The notes under the pieces: model-generated
Databases searched by the model: none
What the model was told of the DNA's origin: nothing
Seen by the model: only the letters and a program-made list of their open reading frames with translations
Program-made: the position numbers and the translations under genes
Shown here: positions 41,577-50,723 of the stretch, piece after piece
How positions within the stretch are numbered: the first letter of the stretch is position 1
Layout of the letters: each line of letters begins with the position of its first letter
From: Bacteroidales bacterium
Lineage (GTDB): Bacteria; Bacteroidota; Bacteroidia; Bacteroidales; Paludibacteraceae
Assembly: GCA_015061165.1 (NCBI GenBank)
Contig: SUXC01000011.1
Span: 1-64,000 of the forward strand
Direction of reading: 5' to 3'
Length of the DNA: 64,000 bases

Positions 41577-42627
41577 GATTGCTATCACATGGAACAATCG
41601 TACCCGATTGCGATTGTTGCGTAATGTGTTAAATATGTACAATAGTGCTATCGAAACCGTGGCGCATCATCCCGAGATGGTGAGTCGCGAGGCTATCGAG
41701 CATGCACAAAAAGAACTCGATTTCATCGAGAAACATAATATCCAGCTCTACTACTACAGGGATGACAATTACCCTTTTCGTTTGGCTCAATGTGCGGATG
41801 CTCCGTTGCTATTATATGCCAAAGGCAACATAGATATTAATCCCAAGCATGTTGTGAGTGTCGTGGGCACCCGTATGCCGAGCGAGCGGGGTAAGGATTG
41901 GTGCAGGCAGTTCGTATTGGATTTGGCTACACAGGTGCCTGACTTGACTATTGTCAGTGGCTTGGCATATGGCATAGATGTCACAGCGCACAAAGCAGCG
42001 ATGGAATCAGGGATTTCTACCATTATTATCCCTGCGCATGGATTGGATAGGATTTATCCTTCGGTGCATCGCAATGTTGCCGTTCAGGCGTTGGCTAAGG
42101 GTGGAATATTGACGGAATATACTACGGCTACAGAGCCCGAGAAGCACAATTTCGTTGCGCGCAATCGTATTATTGCAGGTATGGCGGATGCGGTCGTGGT
42201 GGTTGAATCCAAGGCCAGGGGCGGTTCTCTCATCACTGCGCAGATGGCGCAAGATTATAGTCGTGATGTCTTTGCGCTACCAGGGCGATTCAACGATACC
42301 TGCTCAGAGGGGTGTAACAATCTCATCAAGGTGCAGCGCGCACAACTCATCACTTCGGCAGAGGATCTTATCCAGGCCATGCAGTGGCAGCCACAAGACA
42401 AACCATCTGCTCAGACCTGTATGATGGATATCTTGTGCGACTTGACTGACACCCAACGCAATTTGCTGCAGAAACTGAGCGAATCTGAAGATGGATGGCA
42501 TGTTAATCAGCTGGTTATGGAGTTGCAGTTACCCTATAACGAAGTGGCTTCCGAACTCATGATGCTGGAGCTGAATGGTCTTGTAAAAGGACTACCTGGA
42601 GGCATTTGGCGAAGAGTAGAAAGGTGA
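41554..42627 (+). CDS. dprA: DNA-processing protein DprA
   Basis: 357 aa from the ATG at 41554. Rossmann-like DprA domain: VVGTRMPSERGK, IVSGLAYGIDVTAHKAAM, VPAHGLD-type segment IIIPAHGLDRIYP, FVARNRIIAGMADAVVVVES and ALPGRFNDTCSEGCNNLI. A C-terminal winged-helix-like end follows (VNQLVMELQLPYNEVASELMM). DprA loads RecA on incoming single-stranded DNA. The start at 41539 (TTG) is less likely. Confidence 0.93.
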   Translation: MREEWLNRIAITWNNRTRLRLLRNVLNMYNSAIETVAHHPEMVSREAIEHAQKELDFIEKHNIQLYYYRDDNYPFRLAQCADAPLLLYAKGNIDINPKHVVSVVGTRMPSERGKDWCRQFVLDLATQVPDLTIVSGLAYGIDVTAHKAAMESGISTIIIPAHGLDRIYPSVHRNVAVQALAKGGILTEYTTATEPEKHNFVARNRIIAGMADAVVVVESKARGGSLITAQMAQDYSRDVFALPGRFNDTCSEGCNNLIKVQRAQLITSAEDLIQAMQWQPQDKPSAQTCMMDILCDLTDTQRNLLQKLSESEDGWHVNQLVMELQLPYNEVASELMMLELNGLVKGLPGGIWRRVER

Positions 42628-42652
42628 TTTTTGCTAAAAATTTGTCAAAAAC

Positions 42653-42683
42653 TTGCGTATTTGCAAAGTTTTTAGTACCTTTG
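42653..42683 (+). promoter_or_regulatory. Promoter for the small membrane protein-folB-parC genes
   Basis: TTG (42653-42655), 20-bp spacer, TACCTTTG (42676-42683). Confidence 0.75.
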
Positions 42684-42718
42684 CAGCGAAATCCGTGAAA
42701 TAACAAAAAATCAATGAT

Positions 42719-42886
42719 ATGAATACTTTACTTAAGAATTTAGGTGCAATCCTTGTTTTGCTGGGCGTAGCTTGCTTGGCAGTGTATTATTTTGGCGTTC
42801 AAATCAACGCTTTGTTGATTGCAAGTATGGTTTTGGAGGTTGCGGGCATTTTGTCTTATATCTTCATCAACCGCCGTTTGGGATAA
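42719..42886 (+). CDS. 55-aa two-helix membrane protein
   Basis: Begins MNTLLKNLGAILVLLGVACL and ends YIFINRRLG, stop TAA at 42884-42886. Two hydrophobic helices separated by a short turn with few charges. Well-placed promoter 36 bp upstream and a 4-bp gap to the GTG start of folB. An earlier ATG at 42714 is followed at once by a stop. I recognise this as a small membrane protein type common in Bacteroidales, function unknown. Confidence 0.75.
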   Translation: MNTLLKNLGAILVLLGVACLAVYYFGVQINALLIASMVLEVAGILSYIFINRRLG

Positions 42887-42890
42887 ACTT

Positions 42891-43232
42891 GTGATCATCC
42901 GTCTTCGCGACATCCAGTGCTACGCCTATCATGGCGTGCTGGAAGAAGAAAAGCAGAAGGGCAATACCTTCCTTGTGGGTGTCAGCATAACGATAGACGA
43001 CCCTCAATCTATGCCTTCCGACGATATCCAAGACACCTTGGATTATCGTTCTGTTTGTGCAATAGTGCAAAGGGAGATGCAGGTGCCTTCTAACTTGTTG
43101 GAGCACGTGGCATGGCGCATCAAAAACGCCCTGTTGGTGGCTTTTCCACAAGCCTCTAAGGTCAAGGTAACGGTTGCAAAACAAGCTCCTCCTTTGGATT
43201 TGCCAGTGGCATGGGCAGAGGTGGAAATTTAA
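42891..43232 (+). CDS. folB: Dihydroneopterin aldolase
   Basis: 113 aa from a GTG start at 42891, four bases after the preceding stop; the longer frame runs into the membrane-protein gene and is rejected. FolB motifs: IQCYAYHGVLEEEKQKGN (catalytic-loop region), DTLDYRSVCAIV, HVAWRIKNALL and VAKQAPPLDLPVAWAEVEI. Converts dihydroneopterin to hydroxymethyl-dihydropterin in folate synthesis. Next gene (parC) starts 32 bp later. Confidence 0.9.
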   Translation: MIIRLRDIQCYAYHGVLEEEKQKGNTFLVGVSITIDDPQSMPSDDIQDTLDYRSVCAIVQREMQVPSNLLEHVAWRIKNALLVAFPQASKVKVTVAKQAPPLDLPVAWAEVEI

Positions 43233-43264
43233 TTCTGAGTTCAACAACTTTAACAGCAAAGCGT

Positions 43265-45901
43265 ATGGCAGAGTTCAACGATTCGGTAAAACAACATCTG
43301 ACGGGCATGTACCAAGACTGGTTCTTGGACTATGCTTCCTATGTGATACTCGACCGTTCCGTACCCGCTATTGAAGATGGCTTGAAACCTGTTCAGCGTC
43401 GTATCTTGCACGCTATGAAGGGGGTTGATGATGGCAAGTATAATAAGGTAGCCAATATTGTGGGTCAGACCATGCAGTATCACCCTCATGGCGATGCCAG
43501 TATAGGTGATGCGTTGGTGCAATTGGGACAGAAGAACTTGCTCATCGATTGTCAGGGTAACTGGGGAAACGTATTGACGGGTGATGGTGCTGCTGCGCCT
43601 CGTTACATAGAGGCACGACTGAGCAAATTCGCGTTGGAAACGGTGTTTAATCCCAAAACCACGCATTGGATGATGTCCTACGATGGCAGAAAGAAAGAGC
43701 CTATTCATCTGCCCATCAAGTTCCCTTTGCTGTTGGCACAAGGTGTTGAGGGTATTGCTGTGGGTCTTAATTCCAAGATTCTGCCTCATAACTTTTGCGA
43801 GATTTGTGATGCTGCATTGGCATACTTGCGTGGCGAGGAGTTTCAGCTCTTCCCCGACTTCCCCACTGGTGGCGAGATTGATGTCAGTCGCTATAACGAT
43901 GGCGAACGAGGTGGTGCTGTGCGTATCCGTGCCAAGATTCAAAAGTCGGACGACAACCGAACGCTCATCATTACCGAAATTCCATTTGGCACTACTACCA
44001 CCAAGCTCATCGAAACTATCATGCGCGCAGTGCAGAAGGGCAAAATCAAAGTGCGCAAGGTGGACGATTTCACGGCTGAAGAAGCACGCATCGAGGTGCA
44101 ATTGGCGCCGGGTAGTTCTTCCGATAAGACGATTGATGCGCTCTATGCCTTCACGGATTGCGAAATCAACATCTCTCCCAATTGCTGTGTCATACAGGAT
44201 AAGAAGCCTATCTTCACCACTATTGGTCAGTTGCTGCGTTTGTCCGTAGAACATACCAAGTCCTTGCTCAAATGGGAGTTGGAGATTGCCAAATCCGAGT
44301 TAGAAGAGCAGTATTTCTACACCTCGTTGGAGAAGATTTTCATTGAGAACCGTATTTATAAGGAAGAGGGCTACGAGACTGCTCCCGACAAGGAGAAGCT
44401 GATTGCTTTTGTGGATAAGGCGCTTGAACCATGGAAGGAGAAGTTGATTCGTGAAGTACGTCGCGAGGATATAGAGCGATTGTTTGAGATTCGCATGATT
44501 CGTATCACGCGCTTCGATTCCAAGAAGGCGGACGAGCTCATGCGCGACTTGGACAAGAAAATCAAAGCCACCATTAAGAACCTTAAGAATCTCAACGACT
44601 ATACCATCGCTTGGTTTGATTCGCTCAAATCGAAATACGGTGCGCTCTACCCACGCCGCACGGAGGTGCGCAACTTTGCCAATATTAACATCAAAACGGT
44701 GGTCGAGGCCAACGAGAAGTTGTATATTAATCGTGCCGAAGGCTTTATCGGAACGGGCTTGAAGAAAGATGAGTACCTCTTCAACTGCTCGGATATAGAC
44801 GAGGTCATTATTTTCCATAAGGACGGAAAATACAAGGTGGTGAAGGTGGCAGACAAGGTCTTTGTGGGTAGCGACATTATTCATATTGATATTTTCCGCA
44901 AGAACGATCATCGCACTATTTATAACGCTATTTATCGCGATGGCAAGAAGGGTATCTATTTCATGAAGCGCTTCGCTGTAACTGGCGTGGCGCGCGACAA
45001 GGAGTATGACCTCACGCAGGGCAAAGCGGGCTCACGTGTCATGTATTTCACGGCTAATCCTAACGGCGAAGCCGAGGTGATTAAGATTCAGCTCAAACCT
45101 GCCTTACATCTCAAGAAACTGGAGGTTATCAAGGACCTGAGCGAACTCAGTATCAAGAGCCGTACCGCCAGGGGCAATCTACTCACCAAGTACGAGGTCA
45201 AGGCTATCACCCTAAAGCAGAAAGGCCATTCCACACTTGGCGGACGCAAGGTCTGGTTCGACCCCGATGTCTTGCGCCTGAACTACGACGGACAGGGCAC
45301 CTATTTGGGCGAGTTTGTTGAGGATGATCGCATATTGGTTATCACGAATAATGGTGGCTACTACCTCACCAACTTCGATTTGACAGCGCATTTCGACCAA
45401 AATATATGGCGCATTGAGAAGTTCAATAGCGAGAAAGTTTGGTCGTTGGCAATGTGGAATGCCGACTTGAATTATTACTACGGCAAGCGTTTCCAACTCG
45501 ATGCTCAGGCCAAACTGCAAAACATGTTGGGCGAGAATAGCGACAGCAAGATGACTATCCTCACCGACCGCGAGGATGCCATTTTCCGTATCACGTTTGT
45601 GGACGATACCAAGATGGCTGTTGAGGTCAATATGTCCGAATTCATCGAGGCTAAATCACCCAAAGCCAAGGGCAAACGCTTCTCTACGTTGGATATTGCT
45701 AAGATAGAGGACATCACCCCCGAGCCAGAGGTCATGGATGACACCGACGAGGAGCCTGTATCTCCAGTCGAGGATGACGAGGAGCCTGCATCTACTACCA
45801 GTTCTTCAGAGCCAAACAACGTGGTGGATGTTCCGTTTACTATCACCAACGAGGTACCGGAGGATAGCAAACCTATAGATGAGCAACTGAGCTTATTTTA
45901 A
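43265..45901 (+). CDS. parC: DNA topoisomerase IV subunit A (GyrA/ParC family)
   Basis: 878 aa from the ATG at 43265. Seen: SYVILDRSVPAIEDGLKPVQ, MQYHPHGDASIGDALV, GDGAAAPRYIEARLS with the active-site Tyr, and a C-terminal propeller region where the GyrA-box is not obvious, which favours ParC. An acidic, Ser-rich tail (about 825-878) ends DEQLSLF. With ParE it decatenates chromosomes. Ends at a bidirectional terminator shared with plsC. Confidence 0.92.
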   Translation: MAEFNDSVKQHLTGMYQDWFLDYASYVILDRSVPAIEDGLKPVQRRILHAMKGVDDGKYNKVANIVGQTMQYHPHGDASIGDALVQLGQKNLLIDCQGNWGNVLTGDGAAAPRYIEARLSKFALETVFNPKTTHWMMSYDGRKKEPIHLPIKFPLLLAQGVEGIAVGLNSKILPHNFCEICDAALAYLRGEEFQLFPDFPTGGEIDVSRYNDGERGGAVRIRAKIQKSDDNRTLIITEIPFGTTTTKLIETIMRAVQKGKIKVRKVDDFTAEEARIEVQLAPGSSSDKTIDALYAFTDCEINISPNCCVIQDKKPIFTTIGQLLRLSVEHTKSLLKWELEIAKSELEEQYFYTSLEKIFIENRIYKEEGYETAPDKEKLIAFVDKALEPWKEKLIREVRREDIERLFEIRMIRITRFDSKKADELMRDLDKKIKATIKNLKNLNDYTIAWFDSLKSKYGALYPRRTEVRNFANINIKTVVEANEKLYINRAEGFIGTGLKKDEYLFNCSDIDEVIIFHKDGKYKVVKVADKVFVGSDIIHIDIFRKNDHRTIYNAIYRDGKKGIYFMKRFAVTGVARDKEYDLTQGKAGSRVMYFTANPNGEAEVIKIQLKPALHLKKLEVIKDLSELSIKSRTARGNLLTKYEVKAITLKQKGHSTLGGRKVWFDPDVLRLNYDGQGTYLGEFVEDDRILVITNNGGYYLTNFDLTAHFDQNIWRIEKFNSEKVWSLAMWNADLNYYYGKRFQLDAQAKLQNMLGENSDSKMTILTDREDAIFRITFVDDTKMAVEVNMSEFIEAKSPKAKGKRFSTLDIAKIEDITPEPEVMDDTDEEPVSPVEDDEEPASTTSSSEPNNVVDVPFTITNEVPEDSKPIDEQLSLF

Positions 45902-45931
45902 GAATACGCATAGTATTAATAGTATTAAATG

Positions 45932-45958
45932 AAAAAAGAGTCAATCGACTCTTTTTTT
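45932..45958. terminator. Bidirectional terminator overlapping the plsC end
   Basis: AAAAAAGAGTC-aatc-GACTCTTTTTTT. It sits between convergent parC and plsC and includes the last codons of plsC. Confidence 0.85.
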
Positions 45959-46663
45959 CATTCCCTCTTGCACTTGATTGCGCAAGTGTTCCATAGCTTC
46001 ATTGATGTCCGCAAACTGTGATAGGTCTATCGGTTTGCCGATATGCAACTGCACTTTTGAAAAAGGTGTTACATAGAAGTGGTTGCGTGGCATCGCATCG
46101 TAGAAACCCACTAATGATATGGGCACTACGGGCAGGTGCAAATCCATGGCTATTTTGAACGCGCCTTGCTTAAAACGCCCCATTTCACCGTTCTTTGTGC
46201 GCGTTCCTTCGGGGAAGATGACGGTGGAAATGCCATCCACCAACTCTTTTTTCACCAGTTCTACGCTCTGCAACGCGGCTCTTGGATTGCTGCGGTCCAC
46301 AAAGATATGACCAGCCACTGCGCATGCTGTTCCCACAAAGGGTATCTTGCGCAGTTCTTTTTTCATCATCCATTTGAAGTTGTTTGGCAACCAGCCATAC
46401 ACTGCAAACACGTCCAAGAACGATTGGTGATTGGCAACAAACACATACGATTGTTTGGGATCTACATTCTCGCGTCCTGTCACTTTGATGGGTACCAATA
46501 GCAGCCACAGTACGCTGCGCGACCAGAACACTTGCACCGCGCGAGGGGCTTTACCGTTCTTCCATGGGAAACACACAATGGTGAATATGGCGGTGAATAA
46601 GGTTACTACGACTATCAATGGAAAACCAATCAGGTACTGATACAATATGTATGGAATCTTCAT
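45941..46663 (-). CDS. plsC: 1-acyl-sn-glycerol-3-phosphate acyltransferase
   Basis: 240 aa. N-terminal membrane segment (IGFPLIVVVTLFTAIFTIV), then acyltransferase motifs VANHQSFLDVFAVYG (HX4D), FVDRSNPRAAL and FPEGTRTKNGEMGRFKQGAF, with VVPISLVGF. Makes phosphatidic acid from lysophosphatidate at the inner membrane. Followed upstream by the PfkB kinase gene 19 bp away, probably one operon. Confidence 0.93.
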   Translation of the reverse strand: MKIPYILYQYLIGFPLIVVVTLFTAIFTIVCFPWKNGKAPRAVQVFWSRSVLWLLLVPIKVTGRENVDPKQSYVFVANHQSFLDVFAVYGWLPNNFKWMMKKELRKIPFVGTACAVAGHIFVDRSNPRAALQSVELVKKELVDGISTVIFPEGTRTKNGEMGRFKQGAFKIAMDLHLPVVPISLVGFYDAMPRNHFYVTPFSKVQLHIGKPIDLSQFADINEAMEHLRNQVQEGMKKRVD

Positions 46664-46682
46664 ATTATTGTTGTTTTTGGGG

Positions 46683-47681
46683 TTAGAATTTCAGTTTGTG
46701 CATGAATCCGCGATAGAGGGCACATATACGACGTATCTCGTCCCATGTCTCTTCGGGCAATTTGGTTCCTACTATTTCCACTACGCGTCCTGCGGCAATA
46801 GTGCCTATTTCGCCGCAGCGGCGCAGGTCAAAGCCGTCGGACAGTGCGTGTAGGAATCCGCCTGCGTATAGGTCGCCCGCGCCTGTAGAGTCCAGACAGT
46901 TCGAGGTGATTGCGCCTATGTGATGCACTTGATTACCTTGGCGTACATACGAACCGCGTTTGCCCACTTTCACGATGGCTATGTCGCATTGTCCTGCTAT
47001 GTTCTCCACCGACTCTTCGGGGTTGAGGTGGGTATAGGCAAACGACTCATCTTCGTTCGCAAACACTATATCTACATATTTATATATAAGGTCTTTCAAG
47101 AACTGATGGTTCTCATTCACCACATTGTAACTTGCCAAATCGAGCGAAATGGTACATCCTTGTTCTTTGGCAGTGCGGAGTGCTGTTTCTATCAGGTTGT
47201 GGTCTTGTACGAGGTATCCTTCCACGTGGCAGATGTCATATCCTACAAAGGCTTCTTTGCGTATGTCTTCTGCTCTCAAATCTGCTGCTGCTCCCAGATA
47301 GGTGCAGAAGGTACGTTCACCGTCGGGGGTAATCAGCACTACGCAGCAACCTGACATCAGCGAGGAACTGAGCAAGAGGGGCTTCACATTGTTTTTAATC
47401 AAATCTTCGCGATAGAATCGCCCCACTTCATCGTTTCCGATTTTACCAATGAATGCTGCCTTTCCGCCTAATTGGGCGATGGCTGCAACGGTGTTGGAGG
47501 CGCTACCACCTGCTACAAGGTGTTTGCGCACAGAAATAAATCGGGACTGAATTTGTTCTAATTGTTCCGCATTGATGAGGTTCATACTGCCTTTTGGGAA
47601 GCCCATTTCACGCAGATCGCCTTCCGACACTTGCAGTAGAATGTCTGTCAATGCGTTTCCTAAACCTAAAATTCGTTTCAT
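46683..47681 (-). CDS. PfkB-family sugar/adenosine kinase
   Basis: 332 aa ribokinase fold. Seen: GLGNALTDILLQV, GGSASNTVAAIAQLGGKAAFIGKIGNDE in the substrate lid region, and DSTGAGDLYAGGFL with the catalytic Asp and anion hole. Closest in pattern to bacterial proteins annotated as adenosine kinase (FCTYLGAAADLRAEDI). Substrate not certain. Cytoplasmic. Confidence 0.87.
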   Translation of the reverse strand: MKRILGLGNALTDILLQVSEGDLREMGFPKGSMNLINAEQLEQIQSRFISVRKHLVAGGSASNTVAAIAQLGGKAAFIGKIGNDEVGRFYREDLIKNNVKPLLLSSSLMSGCCVVLITPDGERTFCTYLGAAADLRAEDIRKEAFVGYDICHVEGYLVQDHNLIETALRTAKEQGCTISLDLASYNVVNENHQFLKDLIYKYVDIVFANEDESFAYTHLNPEESVENIAGQCDIAIVKVGKRGSYVRQGNQVHHIGAITSNCLDSTGAGDLYAGGFLHALSDGFDLRRCGEIGTIAAGRVVEIVGTKLPEETWDEIRRICALYRGFMHKLKF

Positions 47682-47817
47682 TATTTTTATGTTATATTGT
47701 TTTTAGCGAATTATATGCGATTTTCTCGTTTTTTCCTATTTTTGGGGTCAAAAAATGCCAATTTTGAGTGTAAAATCAAAATTTTCTGCAAAGATAGTAA
47801 TTTTTTTTCAAAAAAAC

Positions 47818-47848
47818 TTGCTCATATCAAAAAAAAGTAGTAATTTTG
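47818..47848 (+). promoter_or_regulatory. Promoter for tRNA-Asn
   Basis: TTG (47818-47820), 20-bp spacer, TAATTTTG (47841-47848). Confidence 0.75.
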
Positions 47849-47893
47849 CACCCGATTTCGGAAATGAACTGATTTTCGGGGTCAAAAAATACT

Positions 47894-47967
47894 GCTTCCT
47901 TAGCTCAGTCGGTTAGAGCATCTGACTGTTAATCAGGGGGTCCAAGGTTCAAGTCCTTGAGGGAGCG
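47894..47967 (+). tRNA. tRNA-Asn (GTT)
   Basis: 74 nt, no encoded CCA. Acceptor GCTTCCT/AGGGAGC with one T-G pair, D-arm GCTC-AGTCGGTTA-GAGC, anticodon arm TCTGA-ctGTTaa-TCAGG, T-arm CAAGG-TTCAAGT-CCTTG, discriminator G. Confidence 0.95.
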
Positions 47968-47969
47968 CG

Positions 47970-48003
47970 AGTGTGATGGCTAATTAGCCATCACACTTTT
48001 TTT
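47970..48003 (+). terminator. Terminator of tRNA-Asn
   Basis: GTGTGATGGCTAATTAGCCATCACAC: perfect stem followed by seven T residues. Confidence 0.9.
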
Positions 48004-48081
48004 ATTTCGTAGCATTTTGTGTTTTAATTTGGAAGTAGTTGTGTTTGTATTTTGTAGCAGTTATATTTTTATTTTGTAGCA

Positions 48082-48210
48082 ATTATTAAGATTCTTTCTC
48101 TTTTCGTTTTGCTATCTTTTTCTGAATTTCACCGAGAGACGACCCTGAGACACCGAGAGAAGAGCGAAGCGGTATCGTGCCCTTGTGGCTAAGAACTCCC
48201 CGAGATATGG
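48082..48210 (+). repeat. Dispersed 3'-associated element, copy C
   Basis: Reverse complement of the copy at 22881-23022 with good matches in ATTAAGATTCTTTCTCTTTT and TTCACCGAGAGACGACCCTG and AAGAACTCCCCGAGA. It lies just after the tRNA-Asn terminator in the same orientation relative to the tRNA as copy B has to tRNA-Met. Confidence 0.75.
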
Positions 48211-48260
48211 TACATAGCAAGATGTTTTTCACGTAAAAATGCACTTTTTACTCAAATCGC

Positions 48261-48291
48261 TTGCATATATAACATTTTTTTCGTACCTTTG
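48261..48291 (+). promoter_or_regulatory. Promoter for the EF-G2 paralogue, long leader
   Basis: TTG (48261-48263), 20-bp spacer, TACCTTTG (48284-48291). The leader is about 100 nt (48298-48398) and contains TCGG/CCGA-type complementary parts near its two ends. Confidence 0.75.
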
Positions 48292-48398
48292 CAGCCAATA
48301 TCGGTTATTCGCAAACCAAGAATCACATCACGGTAGGCGATAAAGATATCCGAAATACCGAAAAAAACATATACTTAACATCTAAAACTAAACACGTT

Positions 48399-50561
48399 AT
48401 GGCTAAAGTTTATCAAGCTAACGAGATTAAGAACATTGCCCTCATGGGTGGCAGTGGCTCGGGTAAGACTACCCTCATGGAATCCATGCTCTTCGAGTGC
48501 GGGGTCATCAAACGTCGCGGAACTGTTGAAACACAATCTACCGTCTGCGACTATTTCCCAGTAGAAAAGGAATACGGCTATTCCGTATTTTCCACAGTTT
48601 GCAACATCGAGTTCAATAACAAAAAACTCAATATCATTGACTGCCCAGGTTCCGACGACTTCTGCGGTGGTGCTATCACAGCACTCCACGTGGCAGATAC
48701 CGCCATCATCACACTCTCCGCTAACGGTGGTGTTGAGGTAGGTACACAAAACAACTTCCGTCGCGCTGAGCAAGCCAAGAAACCTATCGCATTCGTTATT
48801 AACAAGTGCGACCACGAGAACGCTGACTTCGAGCGCACATTCAACGAACTCAAAGAGACATTTGGCAACAAATGTACCCTCTTCCAATACCCTATCAACG
48901 CTGGTAAGGAATTCAACGCTGCTATCGACGTGCTCCAAGGCAAGATGCTCGTTTGGAAAGCAGAAGGTGGTGCTCCAGAGGCTAAAGATATCCCAGAGAG
49001 TGAGCAAGCTACTGTAGAAGAGATTCGCGCTCAACTCTTGGAGTGGGCTGCTGAGTCTGATGAGACTATCATGGACAAGTACTTCGAGCAAGGCACTCTC
49101 TCCGACGAAGAACTCATGCAGGGTCTTAAGACCGTCTTCGCTGAGGGTAGCATGTATCCTGTTATTTGCACCAGCGGTCTCAAAGATATGGGTATCCGTC
49201 GTCTCATGGGCTTCCTCGGTGAGATGACTCCTTCTGTAGCAGATGCTCCTAAGCCTATTACCACCGATGCTAAAGAGATTGCACCTGATGCTTCTGCTCC
49301 TGTTTCTGCATTTATCTTCAAGACATCTGTTGAGCCACACATTGGCGATGTAAACTATTTCAAGGTGATGCAAGGTACACTCCGCCCAGGTGATGACGTA
49401 CTCAACGTGGACCGTGGCACCAAAGAGCGTATCAGCCAACTCTATTCTGTAGCAGGTAGTATCCGCGTTCCTGTGGACGAAGTGGCTGCTGGTGATATTG
49501 CTGCTACCGTGAAACTCAAAGACTCACGTACTGGCAACACCCTCAATGCAAAAGACTGCGAGAATCAATATCCTGCTATCTCTTATCCAGATCCTAAATA
49601 TCGCCGTGCTATCAAGCCTGTGAACGAAAGTGACTCCGAGAAACTGTCTGCACTCCTCACCCGCATGCACGAGGAGGACGCTACTTGGGTTGTAGAGCAA
49701 TCCAAAGAGCTCAAGCAAGTCATCGTTTCTGGTCAAGGTGAGTTCCACCTCCGCACCCTCAAATGGCGTTTGGAGAACAACGATAAGATGATGATTACCT
49801 TTGAGGAGCCTAAGATTCCTTATCGCGAGACTATCACCAAGTCTGCTCGCGCTGACTACCGCCACAAGAAGCAATCAGGTGGTTCTGGTCAATTTGGTGA
49901 GGTTCACCTCATTGTTGAGCCATACGAGGAGGGCGTTCCAGTGAAAGAGGTTTACAAGTTCGGCAACCAAGAATACCGTATCTCTGTTCGCGATACCCAA
50001 GAGATTCCTTTGGAGTGGGGCGGTAAATTGGTACTTATCAACTCTATCGTGGGTGGTGCTATTGATGCACGCTTCATCCCTGCTATCCTCAAAGGTCTGA
50101 TGGATCGTATCGAGCAAGGTCCTTTGACTGGTTCCTACGCTCGCGACGTGCGCGTTATCATTTATGATGGTAAGATGCACCCAGTAGATTCCAACGAAAT
50201 CTCCTTCCGTTTGGCAGGTCGCAACGCATTCGCTGAGGCATTTAAGAATGCTAATCCAAAACTCTTGGAGCCTGTATATGAGGTAGAGGTATTTGTACCA
50301 AGCGAGATCATGGGTGATGTGATGTCCGACATCAACGGTCGCCGTGGTATGGTGCTCGGTATGGAGACCGAGAAGAATTTCACCACCTTGAAGGCGTTGG
50401 TTCCATTAAAGGAGATGGCTTCTTATTCTACTACATTGTCCAGCCTCACAGGTGGTCGCGCTACCTTCACCATGAAGTTCAAGAGCTACGAACTCGTACC
50501 CGGCGATGTACAAGAGAAACTCATCAAAGAGTACGAAGCAACCCAAAAGGACGAGGATTAA
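48399..50561 (+). CDS. fusA2: Elongation factor G paralogue (EF-G2 type)
   Basis: 720 aa with all EF-G domains. The G domain is divergent: P-loop GGSGSGKTT at 17-25, switch-I lacking the usual GITI, and switch-II DCPGSDDF at 81-88, where canonical EF-G has DTPGHVDF, so the catalytic His is Ser85. NKCD at the G4 position is kept. Domains III-V read normally (SGQGEFHLRTLKWRLEN; KQSGGSGQFGEVHL). Bacteroides has an EF-G paralogue that lacks GTPase activity and supports gut colonisation; this protein fits that class by sequence features. Strong codon bias and a long leader suggest regulated high expression. Terminator at 50612. Confidence 0.88.
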   Translation: MAKVYQANEIKNIALMGGSGSGKTTLMESMLFECGVIKRRGTVETQSTVCDYFPVEKEYGYSVFSTVCNIEFNNKKLNIIDCPGSDDFCGGAITALHVADTAIITLSANGGVEVGTQNNFRRAEQAKKPIAFVINKCDHENADFERTFNELKETFGNKCTLFQYPINAGKEFNAAIDVLQGKMLVWKAEGGAPEAKDIPESEQATVEEIRAQLLEWAAESDETIMDKYFEQGTLSDEELMQGLKTVFAEGSMYPVICTSGLKDMGIRRLMGFLGEMTPSVADAPKPITTDAKEIAPDASAPVSAFIFKTSVEPHIGDVNYFKVMQGTLRPGDDVLNVDRGTKERISQLYSVAGSIRVPVDEVAAGDIAATVKLKDSRTGNTLNAKDCENQYPAISYPDPKYRRAIKPVNESDSEKLSALLTRMHEEDATWVVEQSKELKQVIVSGQGEFHLRTLKWRLENNDKMMITFEEPKIPYRETITKSARADYRHKKQSGGSGQFGEVHLIVEPYEEGVPVKEVYKFGNQEYRISVRDTQEIPLEWGGKLVLINSIVGGAIDARFIPAILKGLMDRIEQGPLTGSYARDVRVIIYDGKMHPVDSNEISFRLAGRNAFAEAFKNANPKLLEPVYEVEVFVPSEIMGDVMSDINGRRGMVLGMETEKNFTTLKALVPLKEMASYSTTLSSLTGGRATFTMKFKSYELVPGDVQEKLIKEYEATQKDED

Positions 50562-50611
50562 TTCCGCAATACCGATATCCGATAACTATTATCCGATATC
50601 CAATCAACAGA

Positions 50612-50645
50612 CAAGACTGCCAAACCACTTGGCAGTCTTGTTTGT
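50612..50645 (+). terminator. Terminator after the EF-G paralogue
   Basis: CAAGACTGCCAA-accac-TTGGCAGTCTTG followed by TTTG. Stem contains the same GACTGC/GCAGTC as two other terminators in the window. Confidence 0.85.
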
Positions 50646-50723
50646 ATCACAACCATCTCAAATTACCGAACGAAACAGTCCTAAATTATCGAAGGACTAT
50701 GTTATTCTAATCACTTCATAGTC

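Noticed and set aside
43250-44254. 334-aa minus-strand ORF opposite parC
   Set aside because: Antisense to conserved topoisomerase sequence; no domain recognised.
48375-49439. 354-aa minus-strand ORF opposite the EF-G paralogue
   Set aside because: Antisense frame created by strong codon bias; no family pattern.
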